A program made the translations under genes and the position numbers. Source: Gemmatimonadaceae bacterium (GTDB lineage: Bacteria > Gemmatimonadota > Gemmatimonadetes > Gemmatimonadales > Gemmatimonadaceae). From it: 64,000 bases of DNA. The first letter of the stretch is position 1; every line of letters starts with the position of its first letter. Where the stretch lies: NCBI GenBank assembly GCA_020851035.1, contig JADZDM010000005.1, positions 527,049-591,048 of the forward strand, read 5' to 3'. Below the pieces are notes generated by a model that ran no database searches, was not told where the DNA came from, and saw nothing but the letters and a program-made list of their open reading frames with translations. Below, piece by piece: positions 53,304 through 61,081 of the stretch.

Positions 53304-53342
53304 TTCGACATGCGCGTTCGACATGCGCGTTCGACATGCGCG
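53304..53342. repeat. 13-bp tandem repeat, three copies
   Basis: TTCGACATGCGCG is repeated three times in tandem, starting at 53304, 53317 and 53330. It lies between copy B of the MITE-like element and a dispersed hairpin repeat. Confidence 0.9.
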
Positions 53343-53344
53343 TG

Positions 53345-53408
53345 CAAGGGGACGGGGATCCTGAACGCAATCAGGCGTGCGCCGTTCAAGATCTCCGTCC
53401 CCTTGAAC
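53345..53408. repeat. Second copy of dispersed hairpin repeat
   Basis: CAAGGGGACGGGGATCCTGA (53345 onward) and, inverted at 53384-53408, the reverse complement of the 32.4 kb repeat arm, here with core GATCTCCGTCCCCTT. The two arms differ at two positions. This shows the element is dispersed, not unique to one locus. It lies 41 bases from the rhomboid gene end and could act as its terminator. Confidence 0.85.
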
Positions 53409-53449
53409 GCCCTTGAACGGTCAGGTGCCCGGACCCTGCGCCCGCGTCA

Positions 53450-54034
53450 TCACCGCCGCACCCGGTAGACCCGCGCTGCCAGCACCCCGCCGAGGAACCC
53501 GCCCAGGTGCCCCTGCCAGCTCACCCCCGGCACCCCGGGCAGCACCTGCGTCACCATCCCGCCCCACAACACCGCCACCAGCACACTCAGCGCGATGCTC
53601 GCGAAGCTGCGCTCGTACCACCCGCTCAGCAACAGGAAGCCGAGATAGCCGAAGATCACGCCGCTCGCCCCCACATGCACCGTCCCGGGCGCGCCAAGCG
53701 TCCACGCCACCACGCCCGACAACAGCGCGGCCAGCAGCGTCACCACCAGGAAGTGCCGGCGGTCGCGCAGCATCACCAGCCACCCGAACAGCGCGAACGG
53801 CACCGTGTTCGCCAGCAGGTGGTTCAGGCTCGCGTGCAGGAACGGCGCGACCACGATCCCGGCCAGCCCGTCACTCGTGCGCGGCACGATGCCGTACTGC
53901 AGCAGCGTACCCCCCAGCAGCACGTTCACCCCGAACACACCCCACATCGCCCCCACCGACGCGCCAAGCGCCACGGTCTGCGCCTTGAGCGACCGTGCCA
54001 CCTGCCGGGATGTGCGTGCCACGCTGGTCTTCAT
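53450..54034 (-). CDS. Rhomboid-family intramembrane serine protease
   Basis: A 194-residue membrane protease. AGGAG lies four bases before ATG 54034. The catalytic dyad is clear: GASG with S124 and WQGHLGG with H176. H72 and N76 (LNHLLANTVPF) form the oxyanion-side HxxxN pattern of bacterial rhomboids. About five to six transmembrane helices can be counted. It would cleave transmembrane substrates within the membrane; the substrate is not predictable. It is followed downstream by the dispersed hairpin repeat. Confidence 0.93.
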   Translation of the reverse strand: MKTSVARTSRQVARSLKAQTVALGASVGAMWGVFGVNVLLGGTLLQYGIVPRTSDGLAGIVVAPFLHASLNHLLANTVPFALFGWLVMLRDRRHFLVVTLLAALLSGVVAWTLGAPGTVHVGASGVIFGYLGFLLLSGWYERSFASIALSVLVAVLWGGMVTQVLPGVPGVSWQGHLGGFLGGVLAARVYRVRR

Positions 54035-54105
54035 GCCGCTCCTGGCCAGGCCCGGACAGGCGTCGCGGGCGTCTCAGGTTCCTACGCCGCTGCGCGCGAA
54101 AAGAG

Positions 54106-54498
54106 TCAGCCGGGCAGCGTGTAGGTGAGCACGTACGAGTGCTGCTTCCCCTCGATGATGATCTGCAGCGTCCCCTCGATCCCGGTCAGCTCGCCGGTGC
54201 CGCTGTCCGGCACGATCGTGATCACCAGCGACTGCCCGCCGCGCGACATGATCCCGGTGTGCTGCAGGATGAAGCTCCCGCTCCGCCCGGCCAGCGTGCC
54301 GGTGATCCGGTCCATCGCCGAGTACGCCGCCGATCCCTTCACGGCGCCCATGCCGGTGAGCATCTGGCCCTTGCCGGTGCCGGACAGGTCGCCCGCGAAC
54401 TGCTTGTCGAGGGACATCCGGCCCATCGTCTGGCCATCCGAATAATCATCCGCGGGCAGCGGCGTGATCTGCACCTCGAACGTGCCACGTGCTTCCAT
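54106..54498 (-). CDS. DUF3224 family protein
   Basis: A 130-residue beta-barrel-like protein. The start chosen is ATG 54498 (MEARGTFEVQITPLPADDY) because AGGAG lies seven bases upstream; in-frame ATGs at 54516 and 54531 have none. The features TMGRMSLDKQFAGDLSGTG, GSAAYSAMDRITGTLAGRSG, FILQHTGIM and GTGELTGIEGTLQIII match DUF3224 (allene-oxide-cyclase-barrel-like fold). The function of the family is unknown. It is on the same strand as the rhomboid gene, 72 bases upstream of it. Confidence 0.9.
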   Translation of the reverse strand: MEARGTFEVQITPLPADDYSDGQTMGRMSLDKQFAGDLSGTGKGQMLTGMGAVKGSAAYSAMDRITGTLAGRSGSFILQHTGIMSRGGQSLVITIVPDSGTGELTGIEGTLQIIIEGKQHSYVLTYTLPG

Positions 54499-54559
54499 CT
54501 CCAGGCTCCTGGTCATTTCGGGTTGTCGCACACTGCCGCAGGGCGCTGCACGGCGAACG

Positions 54560-54760
54560 CGGGGCAGCAGAACGGCGAAACTTCAGAACAGAGGAACGGC
54601 GGAACAGCGGAACGGCGGAACAGTGGAAGGGCGGAACAGCAGAACGCAAAACAGCAGAACAGCCTACGCAAAACAGCAGAACAGCAAGACAGCAGAACAG
54701 CAAAACAGCAGAACAGCAAGACAGCAGAACAGCAAGACAGCAGAACAGCAAGACAGCAGA
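54560..54760. repeat. Octamer minisatellite (ACAGCAGA/ACAGCAAG)
   Basis: From 54673 to 54760 there are eleven head-to-tail octamers alternating ACAGCAGA and ACAGCAAG, thus a 16-base unit. From 54560 to 54670 the same motif is present in decayed form. Because eight is not a multiple of three, all frames read as low-complexity peptides and none is a gene. The stretch 54516-54896 holds nothing else that I can recognise. Confidence 0.9.
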
Positions 54761-54896
54761 ACGCGAGAAGGCGGGACGCAGGAGGGCGATCAGGAGAGAC
54801 GGCGATGACGAATGAACGGCTCGACGACGGGGAGGGCAACGGCGTGGGGTCGGAGAGCCGTTGCGCGGTCTCCACCAGCCGCAGGGGCTGTGGGGT

Positions 54897-55499
54897 TCAG
54901 CCGGTCTTCGCCAGCAGCTCCGAGACGGCGTGCGGCCAGTTCTGGACGCGGCGGAAGCGTGACTCGTGCACGTTGTGCGGCGCCGTGAAGATCACCGGCT
55001 CGCCGCGGAACTGCACCAGCTGGTAGGGGCTGTCGTCGATGAGGATGTCGGCGCCGAGCACGCTCTTGTCGCCGCAGAAGACGCAGCGGGACGGCGGGAT
55101 CATCGGGAAGTGCTCGCGCAGCCACTCGAACTTGGGCCCGAAGCTCACCGGGTGCTCCATCGCCGCACTGGCCACGAACAGGTCGTACCGCTCGCCGAGT
55201 GCCAGCACCGCGTCGATCGCACCGGGCATGACCGGGATGTCGCGGAAGAAGCGGGGGTGCATCAGGTGGGCGCGCACGGCCTCGTGGTGTTCTGGCGGGA
55301 TCACCGAGAAGAGGTGCCGGCCGTGCAGGTCGGCGCGGGTGAGGCCGGGGCCGAAGTCGCGTGCGTACCACGCGAGCTGGTGGACCGCCGTGTCGGCGAG
55401 CACCTCGTCCATGTCGATGGCGATGCGCGGGCGTTGGTCCAAGGGGTGTGTGGCTCGGGGGCGGGCTGGTCGGGTGATGCGCGTACTGGGGCCGCGCAA
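54897..55499 (-). CDS. 5'(3')-deoxyribonucleotidase-like HAD phosphatase
   Basis: About 200 residues of a HAD-family NT5C-like nucleotidase. Motif I is IAIDMDEVLAD with the two catalytic Asp at 29 and 31 when counted from the TTG at 55499. Motif II is FVASAAMEHP, motif III region has KSVLGADILIDDSPYQLVQF. The enzyme would dephosphorylate deoxyribonucleotides, salvaging nucleosides. The start is uncertain: TTG 55499 or TTG 55442 are both possible and neither has a Shine-Dalgarno. An extra 25-residue Arg/Pro-rich N-terminus would be unusual, so the shorter form may be right. Confidence 0.87.
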   Translation of the reverse strand: MRGPSTRITRPARPRATHPLDQRPRIAIDMDEVLADTAVHQLAWYARDFGPGLTRADLHGRHLFSVIPPEHHEAVRAHLMHPRFFRDIPVMPGAIDAVLALGERYDLFVASAAMEHPVSFGPKFEWLREHFPMIPPSRCVFCGDKSVLGADILIDDSPYQLVQFRGEPVIFTAPHNVHESRFRRVQNWPHAVSELLAKTG

Positions 55500-55596
55500 T
55501 GTCAGGCGGGCCCAGTAACCAGCGCAACGGGCATTTGGTTGGGTACTTCGTTGCTGGCAGGCTGGCGTGGGCCGCAGGCTGGCAGCGTCCGGAACG

Positions 55597-55628
55597 CCGA
55601 AGGGCGACCGGGTGGGGTCGCCCTTCGG
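55597..55628 (-). terminator. Perfect 13-bp hairpin downstream of the PH-like membrane gene
   Basis: CCGAAGGGCGACC (55597-55609) and its exact reverse complement (55616-55628), loop of six. It lies 32 bases past the end of the minus-strand gene at 55660. No real T-tract. Confidence 0.6.
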
Positions 55629-55659
55629 GAGGACAGTGGGGCTGCGGCGCCGGAACTGC

Positions 55660-56211
55660 TCAGTTCGTGAGGGCCAGCAGTGCCGGGCGGGACCGTTCCT
55701 CGGTCACCGGGGCTTCATCGGGGGCGCGCCAGACCACGAACATGTTGTTCGACCGGTCCGACAATGCGTCGGCGAAGACCAGGTCGTCGAAGTTGCTGAG
55801 TCTGCTGCGAAGCTCGCTAATGATGCCGGACTCGACCGCGAGGGTGTGCGGGATCACCACGGTATTCTCGTTGCGACCACGCAACAGGATGAACATGTCC
55901 TCCTCATCGCGGTCGCCGGCGCTGGTCATCACCAGCACCTCGCTGAGTTCGCGCCAGCCGACGGACTCGTGCAGGGCATCGCCCAGGTGGTGACGAACCC
56001 CCCACGGCGAGATGTCGAGCGTCTCGTCGTCGGCGGCGAAGTGGCGGGCGATGCGTGGGGCGATGATCACGGCCGCAGCGGCGCATCCTGCCGCCAGCAT
56101 GGGCCAGAGGGAAAGTGACTCGCCGTTGCGGGCGATCAGCATTCCGGTGATGGCAATCGCAGCGGACGCAGCGATGAGGGGCGCGTCCGAACGGGTGGTG
56201 CGAAGCAACAT
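55660..56211 (-). CDS. Two-TM membrane protein with PH-like cytoplasmic part
   Basis: A 183-residue protein with AGGAG about ten bases upstream of ATG 56211. Residues 10-55 contain two transmembrane helices (LIAASAAIAITGMLIA and LWPMLAAGCAAAAVIIA). The remaining 120 residues look like a bacterial PH-like beta domain (LDISPWGVRHHLGDALHESV, EEDMFILLRGRNENTVVIP). This matches the common small membrane protein with a YcxB/PH-like domain, but I cannot name the family. A hairpin follows. Confidence 0.72.
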   Translation of the reverse strand: MLLRTTRSDAPLIAASAAIAITGMLIARNGESLSLWPMLAAGCAAAAVIIAPRIARHFAADDETLDISPWGVRHHLGDALHESVGWRELSEVLVMTSAGDRDEEDMFILLRGRNENTVVIPHTLAVESGIISELRSRLSNFDDLVFADALSDRSNNMFVVWRAPDEAPVTEERSRPALLALTN

Positions 56212-56442
56212 GGTTCATCTCCTGGTCTCGCAGCGTCATCGCTGCGGCGTCAGGTCCGTGGACCGGGAACACAGCCTGGCTGTGCAACCCGTCTCCGCGA
56301 ACGAATTCCGACCGTACCGGAATGTCGTTGATTGCATTTCCGGGGCCAATCCCTTGCCGGACTCAACCAATTACGTGAGTCGAGGCAGGGAATTGCCGTC
56401 CCCGAGTGTGGGGCGATCCCCGTCAGCTTGCGCCTGACACCA

Positions 56443-56464
56443 GCTTGTGAAATCTTTCACAAGC
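56443..56464. promoter_or_regulatory. Rex-type redox operator upstream of ndh
   Basis: A 22-base palindrome with 10-base perfect arms. Its core TTGTGAAATCTTTCACAA (56445-56462) matches the Rex consensus TTGTGAANNNNTTCACAA. Rex is the NADH/NAD+-sensing repressor of respiratory genes. The site lies about 190 bases before the type II NADH dehydrogenase gene and on the 444-base divergent intergenic stretch, which otherwise shows no gene. No rex gene is in the window. Confidence 0.8.
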
Positions 56465-56654
56465 GCTGGCTGGCGGCACCCGTCCTCGCAACACACCCCG
56501 GGCCGCCTCGCCATCCAGGCACCGCCTCTCGGGCACCGCCACGATGGCACCGCCTCGATGGCACCCCAGCGCGCCATCGCTCGTTCGCACCACGTCGACC
56601 GCTCCCCCGCGCCGGCCGCCGAACCGGGTCCGCACAGCGACCCAAGGAGACGTC

Positions 56655-58034
56655 ATGCACGCGGAGCCGAACACCAGTACCCGGATCACCAGCACCCACG
56701 CCAGCGATCCGCGACCCCACGTCGTGATCATCGGCGGCGGGTTCGCCGGACTCACCGCCGCGCGCACCCTCGCCCGCGCCGACGTCCGCATCACCCTCGT
56801 CGACCGCACCAACCACCACGTCTTCCAGCCACTCCTCTACCAGGTGGCCATGGCCGTGCTCAACCCGGCCGACATCACCGTCCCGATCCGCTGGATGCTC
56901 CGCCACCAGCCGAACGTCACCGTGATCATGGCCGAGGTGGACGCGATCGACGCGGCTGCGCACCGGATCACGCTCGACGGCGGCACCACCACCGTGGACT
57001 GGAACTACCTGATCCTCGCCGCCGGCGCCCGCCACGCCTATTTCGGGCACCCGGAGTGGGAGGCCAACGCCCCCGGCTTGAAGAGCATCGAGGACGCGCT
57101 CGAGATGCGCCGCCGTTTCCTGCTGTCCTTCGAGGCCGCCGAACGGGCCAGCGCCGCCGGTGAGCGTGACGCCCTCCTCACCTTCGTCATCGTCGGCGGC
57201 GGGCCCACCGGCGTGGAGCTGGCCGGCATGATCCCGGAGATCACGAAGAAGGCCATGAAGGACGACTTCCGCCGCTTCGACCCCGCCTCGGCCCGCGTGA
57301 TCCTGATCGAGGGCGGGCCGCGACTCCTCCCGCCGTTCCCCGAGAACCTCAGTGCCCGTGCCAAGGCCGACCTCGAGGACCTCGGCGTCGAGGTGCGCCT
57401 GAACACCGTCGTCACCGGTGTGGATGACGGCGGCGTGACGCTGAACAGCGGCGAGCGCATCTCCGCCCACACCGTCTTCTGGGGCGCCGGCAACCAGGCC
57501 TCTCCCCTCGCGCGGCAGCTCGGCGTGCCGCTCGACCGCGCCGGCCGTGTGATCGTCGGCGCCGACCTCGCGGTGCCTGGCTTCGAGCAGGTCTTTGCCG
57601 TCGGTGACATCGCTGCGGTGACCGGCAGCGGCGGCAGCACCGTGCCCTCGGTGGCCCCCGCCGCCAACCAGATGGGCGAGCACGCGGCGAAGGGGATCCT
57701 CGCCGACCTCGCCGGCCGGCCGCGCACCGTCTTCACCTACTTCAACAAGGGTGACCTCGCCACCATCGGCCGCCACCGCGCCGTGGCGTCGGTGGGGAAG
57801 CTCCGGATGCAGGGCAACATCGCCTGGCTGGCGTGGCTCTTCGTGCACATCCTCTATCTCGCCGGCTTCCGGAACCGGATCACCGTCTTCGTGCAGTGGG
57901 CGTACCAGTACTTCACCTACCAGCGCGGCGTGCGGCTGATCACCGGCACCACCGCGCACCGCCTGCTGCGCACCAGCCGGGAGCGGGAACGGGAGCGTGC
58001 CGGCAGTCGGGCGACGGGGCGCGAGGCCGCCTGA
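56655..58034 (+). CDS. ndh: Type II NADH dehydrogenase (NDH-2)-like FAD oxidoreductase
   Basis: A 459-residue single-subunit flavoprotein that transfers electrons from NADH to quinone without proton pumping. ATG 56655 is preceded by AAGGAG. Residues 18-45 contain the FAD-binding motif VVIIGGGFAGLTAARTLARA, and TFVIVGGGPTGVELAGMI near residue 175 is the NADH-binding one. Further typical segments are HHVFQPLLYQVAMAVLNPAD, AGARHAYFGHPEWE and FAVGDIAA. The C-terminal membrane-anchoring helix region WLAWLFVHILYLAGFRNR is present, followed by an Arg-rich tail. The Rex-type operator upstream suggests repression at low NADH. Confidence 0.92.
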   Translation: MHAEPNTSTRITSTHASDPRPHVVIIGGGFAGLTAARTLARADVRITLVDRTNHHVFQPLLYQVAMAVLNPADITVPIRWMLRHQPNVTVIMAEVDAIDAAAHRITLDGGTTTVDWNYLILAAGARHAYFGHPEWEANAPGLKSIEDALEMRRRFLLSFEAAERASAAGERDALLTFVIVGGGPTGVELAGMIPEITKKAMKDDFRRFDPASARVILIEGGPRLLPPFPENLSARAKADLEDLGVEVRLNTVVTGVDDGGVTLNSGERISAHTVFWGAGNQASPLARQLGVPLDRAGRVIVGADLAVPGFEQVFAVGDIAAVTGSGGSTVPSVAPAANQMGEHAAKGILADLAGRPRTVFTYFNKGDLATIGRHRAVASVGKLRMQGNIAWLAWLFVHILYLAGFRNRITVFVQWAYQYFTYQRGVRLITGTTAHRLLRTSRERERERAGSRATGREAA

Positions 58035-58124
58035 GCGCGGGTGCCGGCCGCCGGCGGCGACGCTGGCCGGTGGCCGGTGCCGCGGCGTGTCGTGTCTGCC
58101 GGTCGACGTGTCTTGCCGCGCGTG

Positions 58125-58153
58125 TTGACGTGATCGCGCTGTTCCCGTAGCCT
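58125..58153 (+). promoter_or_regulatory. Strong leaderless-type promoter of the hybrid kinase
   Basis: TTGACG (58125-58130), a 17-base spacer and TAGCCT (58148-58153), followed by six bases and the ATG at 58160. The predicted transcription start coincides with the start codon, and there is no Shine-Dalgarno. Confidence 0.65.
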
Positions 58154-58159
58154 CACAGC

Positions 58160-60160
58160 ATGGTCTTGCCCCGTTCCACGACCCTGCTTCCCGACGCGAC
58201 CACCGTCAACGCCACGGTGGAGCGGCTCGAGCACATCTTCGATGCGCTGCCGCTGGCCGTCGCGGAGTTCGATGCCGAGCTGCTGCTCATGCGCGCGAAC
58301 CTCCGCTATCGCACGCTGATCGGTGCGCTGGTGCCGGCCGGCTGGCGTCCGACGGCGTACGACGCGTTCCCGAACGCGCTCGCCGACCTGAGTGACGAGA
58401 TCGACGCCGCGACGATCCGCATGGAGTCGCGCACGCGTCGTGTCGCCTTCCGCAACACCGCCAGTGCGCTGCAGATGGTGGAGCTCACCTTCGTGCCGCT
58501 GTCGTCGGGCGGGTTGCTGATCGTCGGCACCGAGGTGACGGAGATCGAGGGGCTGCGGCAGGCGCTGGCGCGCAGCGTGGCGCAGCTCGAGGCCATCTTC
58601 GACGTGCTGCCGGAGTCGGTGCGCGTGTTCGACCAGCAGGGGGTGATCACGCGCGAGAATGCAGCGGCACAGCACGACCACATGGCGCAGGACCTCGAGT
58701 CGCTGCGCGAGCTGTGGCGTGCCGACCTGCCGCGTCGCGTGGATGGCACGTCGCTCTTCGTGCACGAGCATCCCACCGCGCGTGCGCTGCGTGGTGAGGC
58801 GGTGCGCAACGAGACCATGCGCGTGCGACGTGGTGCGGACGGCGAGCAGATCATCGAGGTGAACTCCAACCCGCTGCGTGACGCCAGCAACATGGTGGTG
58901 GGTGCGGTGACGGTGGAGCGTGACGTGACCGAGCGCACGCGCCTGGCGCGCGAGCTGGCCGAGCAGGTGCGGCGGGCGAACGAGTTGTACGCCGTCGTGA
59001 GCACCGAGGCCGAGCGCCTGGAGCAGCAGGTGAAGGAGCGCACGGCCGAGATCGCGCGGCTGGAGGAGACGCGGAACCGGGAGCGACGGCTGGCCGCGGT
59101 GGGGCAGCTCGCGGCGGGCGTGATGCACGACGTGAACAACGCGCTGAACCCGATCGTGGCGGCGGCGCACCTGCTGCAGCTGCACGCCACCAATCCCGAG
59201 AAGGTGCGTGACTACGCCGTGCGCATTGCGCGGGCGGCCGAGACCGGGGCCGCGACGGCGTCGCGCGTGGGGCGGTTCCTGCGCCAGGACCCCATCACGC
59301 TGGCGCCGGGTGCGATGGTGGACCTGGGGCTGATCACCGACGAGGTGATCGCGATGACGCGTCCGTTGTGGGCCGAGCGGGTGGGCGGGAGCGGGATGGT
59401 GGCGTTGCAGCGCTCGCTGGCCGAGGGGGTGATGGCGCGGGCCGTTGCCGGCGAGGTGCGCGAGGCGCTGCTGAACCTGATCCAGAACGCCCTCGACGCC
59501 ATGAAGGGCGGCGGCACGCTGGGGGTCACCGTCCGTCGGGACCGGACCAGTGCCATCGTGGAGGTGCACGACACTGGGCATGGCATGAGTCCGGAGGTGC
59601 GTGAGCGGGCCTTCGAGCCGTTCTTCAGCACCAAGGGCGCCAACGGTAGCGGGCTCGGCCTTGCCGAGGTCTACGGTGTGATCAAGCGCCACAACGGGCG
59701 GGTGGAGATCGAGTCGGAGGTGGGGCGCGGCACCACCGTGCGGCTGATCTTCCCCCTCGCCGATCCTGCCGCGCAGACGCCGCCGGCGCTGGCGGCGGTC
59801 GACGCGCCGGTGCATGCGCCGCGCCGGATCCTGGTGGTGGAGGATCACGTGGATGGTCGCGAGCTGGTGACGCAGGTGCTGCAGATGGCCGGGCACGAGG
59901 TCGTGGCGGTGGCCACGGTGTCGGCCGCGGAGGCCGTGCTGGTGGGTGATGCGCCGCCGTTCGACGTGGTGGTGACCGACATCGGCTTGCCGGACGGTGT
60001 GGGTACCGAGCTGGCGACGCGGATCCGGCAGCGCTTCCCGCACATCCGGGTCGGGGTCATCACCGGCTGGGAGCTGCGCCCCGAGGCCATGGCCGACGCA
60101 CATTTCTCGCTGCGGAAGCCGCTGGTGGCCGAGGAATTGCTGGCGCAGGTTGCCGGCTAG
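58160..60160 (+). CDS. Hybrid sensor histidine kinase (PAS-PAS-HisKA-HATPase-REC)
   Basis: A 666-residue cytosolic kinase with no transmembrane segment. Two PAS domains lie at about residues 25-130 and 140-260 (IFDALPLAVAEFDAELLLM and IFDVLPESVRVFDQQGV), followed by a coiled coil (RLEQQVKERTAEIARLEET). Phosphoacceptor H323 sits in AAGVMHDVNNALNP. The HATPase has LLNLIQNALDAM, VEVHDTGHGMSPEV and GLGLAEVYG. A C-terminal receiver (ILVVEDHVDGRELVTQVL) has D607 in VVVTDIGLPDG. The architecture is that of a phosphorelay kinase sensing a cytoplasmic signal. The gene is driven by its own leaderless-type promoter. The response regulator downstream is a likely partner. Confidence 0.93.
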   Translation: MVLPRSTTLLPDATTVNATVERLEHIFDALPLAVAEFDAELLLMRANLRYRTLIGALVPAGWRPTAYDAFPNALADLSDEIDAATIRMESRTRRVAFRNTASALQMVELTFVPLSSGGLLIVGTEVTEIEGLRQALARSVAQLEAIFDVLPESVRVFDQQGVITRENAAAQHDHMAQDLESLRELWRADLPRRVDGTSLFVHEHPTARALRGEAVRNETMRVRRGADGEQIIEVNSNPLRDASNMVVGAVTVERDVTERTRLARELAEQVRRANELYAVVSTEAERLEQQVKERTAEIARLEETRNRERRLAAVGQLAAGVMHDVNNALNPIVAAAHLLQLHATNPEKVRDYAVRIARAAETGAATASRVGRFLRQDPITLAPGAMVDLGLITDEVIAMTRPLWAERVGGSGMVALQRSLAEGVMARAVAGEVREALLNLIQNALDAMKGGGTLGVTVRRDRTSAIVEVHDTGHGMSPEVRERAFEPFFSTKGANGSGLGLAEVYGVIKRHNGRVEIESEVGRGTTVRLIFPLADPAAQTPPALAAVDAPVHAPRRILVVEDHVDGRELVTQVLQMAGHEVVAVATVSAAEAVLVGDAPPFDVVVTDIGLPDGVGTELATRIRQRFPHIRVGVITGWELRPEAMADAHFSLRKPLVAEELLAQVAG

Positions 60161-60317
60161 GACGGCGGGTTTTCCAGGACGACAGGCAAGGCACGACGCT
60201 CGGGTGAGGTGGGTGACGCGCGACGGGGCGCACACATCCGGAATCACCGGCTACATTCCCCGCACGGGTTCTCCGGCTGGGCTCCCTTCCCAACGTTTTT
60301 CCGTAACAGGCTGGCAC

Positions 60318-60935
60318 ATGGCAGACTCCCAGATCAGGGTTGTCCTCGCGGACGACGACGTCCTTGCTCGGCCGCTCCTGAGCGAGTTGCTGGTATCCAT
60401 GGGGTATGCCGTCGTCGGCGAAGCCGGCACGGGGCGCGAGGCGGTCGCGGTGGCGGCTGACGTGGTGCCCGATGTCGTGCTCCTCGACGTGCACATGCCC
60501 GACGGCAGCGGCATCGACGCCGCCAAGGCGATCACGGCCACCGGCGCGCCGACGGCCGTGGTGCTGTTCAGCGGCGACCAGTCGGTGTCGCTGAGCGCCG
60601 ACGATGCGCGCGCGACGGCAGCCATCGCCTTCCTCCCGAAGCCGGCCCCGCCGGGCATCCTCGACAGCACCCTGCGCCTGGCCGTGGCCCGTGCGCGTGA
60701 GCTCTCCGAGAGCCGGCAGGACGCCGCCTTCTGGAAGCAGAAGCTCGAGGAGCGCAAGCTGATCGAGCGGGCGAAGGGCATCCTGATGCGTCGCACCGGC
60801 AGCACCGAGCAGGAGGCGTACCGCATCATGCAGCGGAGTTCGCAGGACAACTCGGTGCCGATGTCGCAGATCGCACAGGCGGTCATCGACAGCGAGCCGG
60901 GAGCGAAGAAGTCCGAGGCCGCCGCCCTGAGCTGA
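60318..60935 (+). CDS. REC-ANTAR response regulator, RNA-binding antiterminator
   Basis: A 205-residue regulator. REC at residues 1-120 has IRVVLADDDVLARPLLSELL, phosphoacceptor D57 in DVVLLDVHMPDGSG and switch residues down to AFLPKPAPP. The C-terminal ANTAR domain (residues 135-195) reads KLEERKLIERAKGILMRRTG and STEQEAYRIMQRSS, with the family's characteristic A, A and aromatic-hydrophobic spacing. ANTAR proteins bind paired hairpins in leader mRNA and stop termination. The hybrid kinase upstream (157 bases away) is the probable phosphodonor. A strong terminator follows. The target leader is not identified. Confidence 0.92.
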   Translation: MADSQIRVVLADDDVLARPLLSELLVSMGYAVVGEAGTGREAVAVAADVVPDVVLLDVHMPDGSGIDAAKAITATGAPTAVVLFSGDQSVSLSADDARATAAIAFLPKPAPPGILDSTLRLAVARARELSESRQDAAFWKQKLEERKLIERAKGILMRRTGSTEQEAYRIMQRSSQDNSVPMSQIAQAVIDSEPGAKKSEAAALS

Positions 60936-60969
60936 CACTCGGCCGGCGCAGCGAAGGGTTCCACCGGGG

Positions 60970-60998
60970 AGGGCGCGCCGAGCTGGCGCGCCCTTTCT
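60970..60998 (+). terminator. Intrinsic terminator after the ANTAR regulator
   Basis: AGGGCGCGCC, loop GAGCT, then GGCGCGCCCT followed by TTCT. The ten-base GC-rich perfect stem and T-run meet the usual criteria. It starts 34 bases past the stop. Confidence 0.85.
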
Positions 60999-61081
60999 GT
61001 GTCCGGTGCGTGGCCTGCGCGGCGGTGCAGGATGTGCAGGAAAAATCCGCACCTGGGAATGGACGTCTTCGGAGGAACGGC

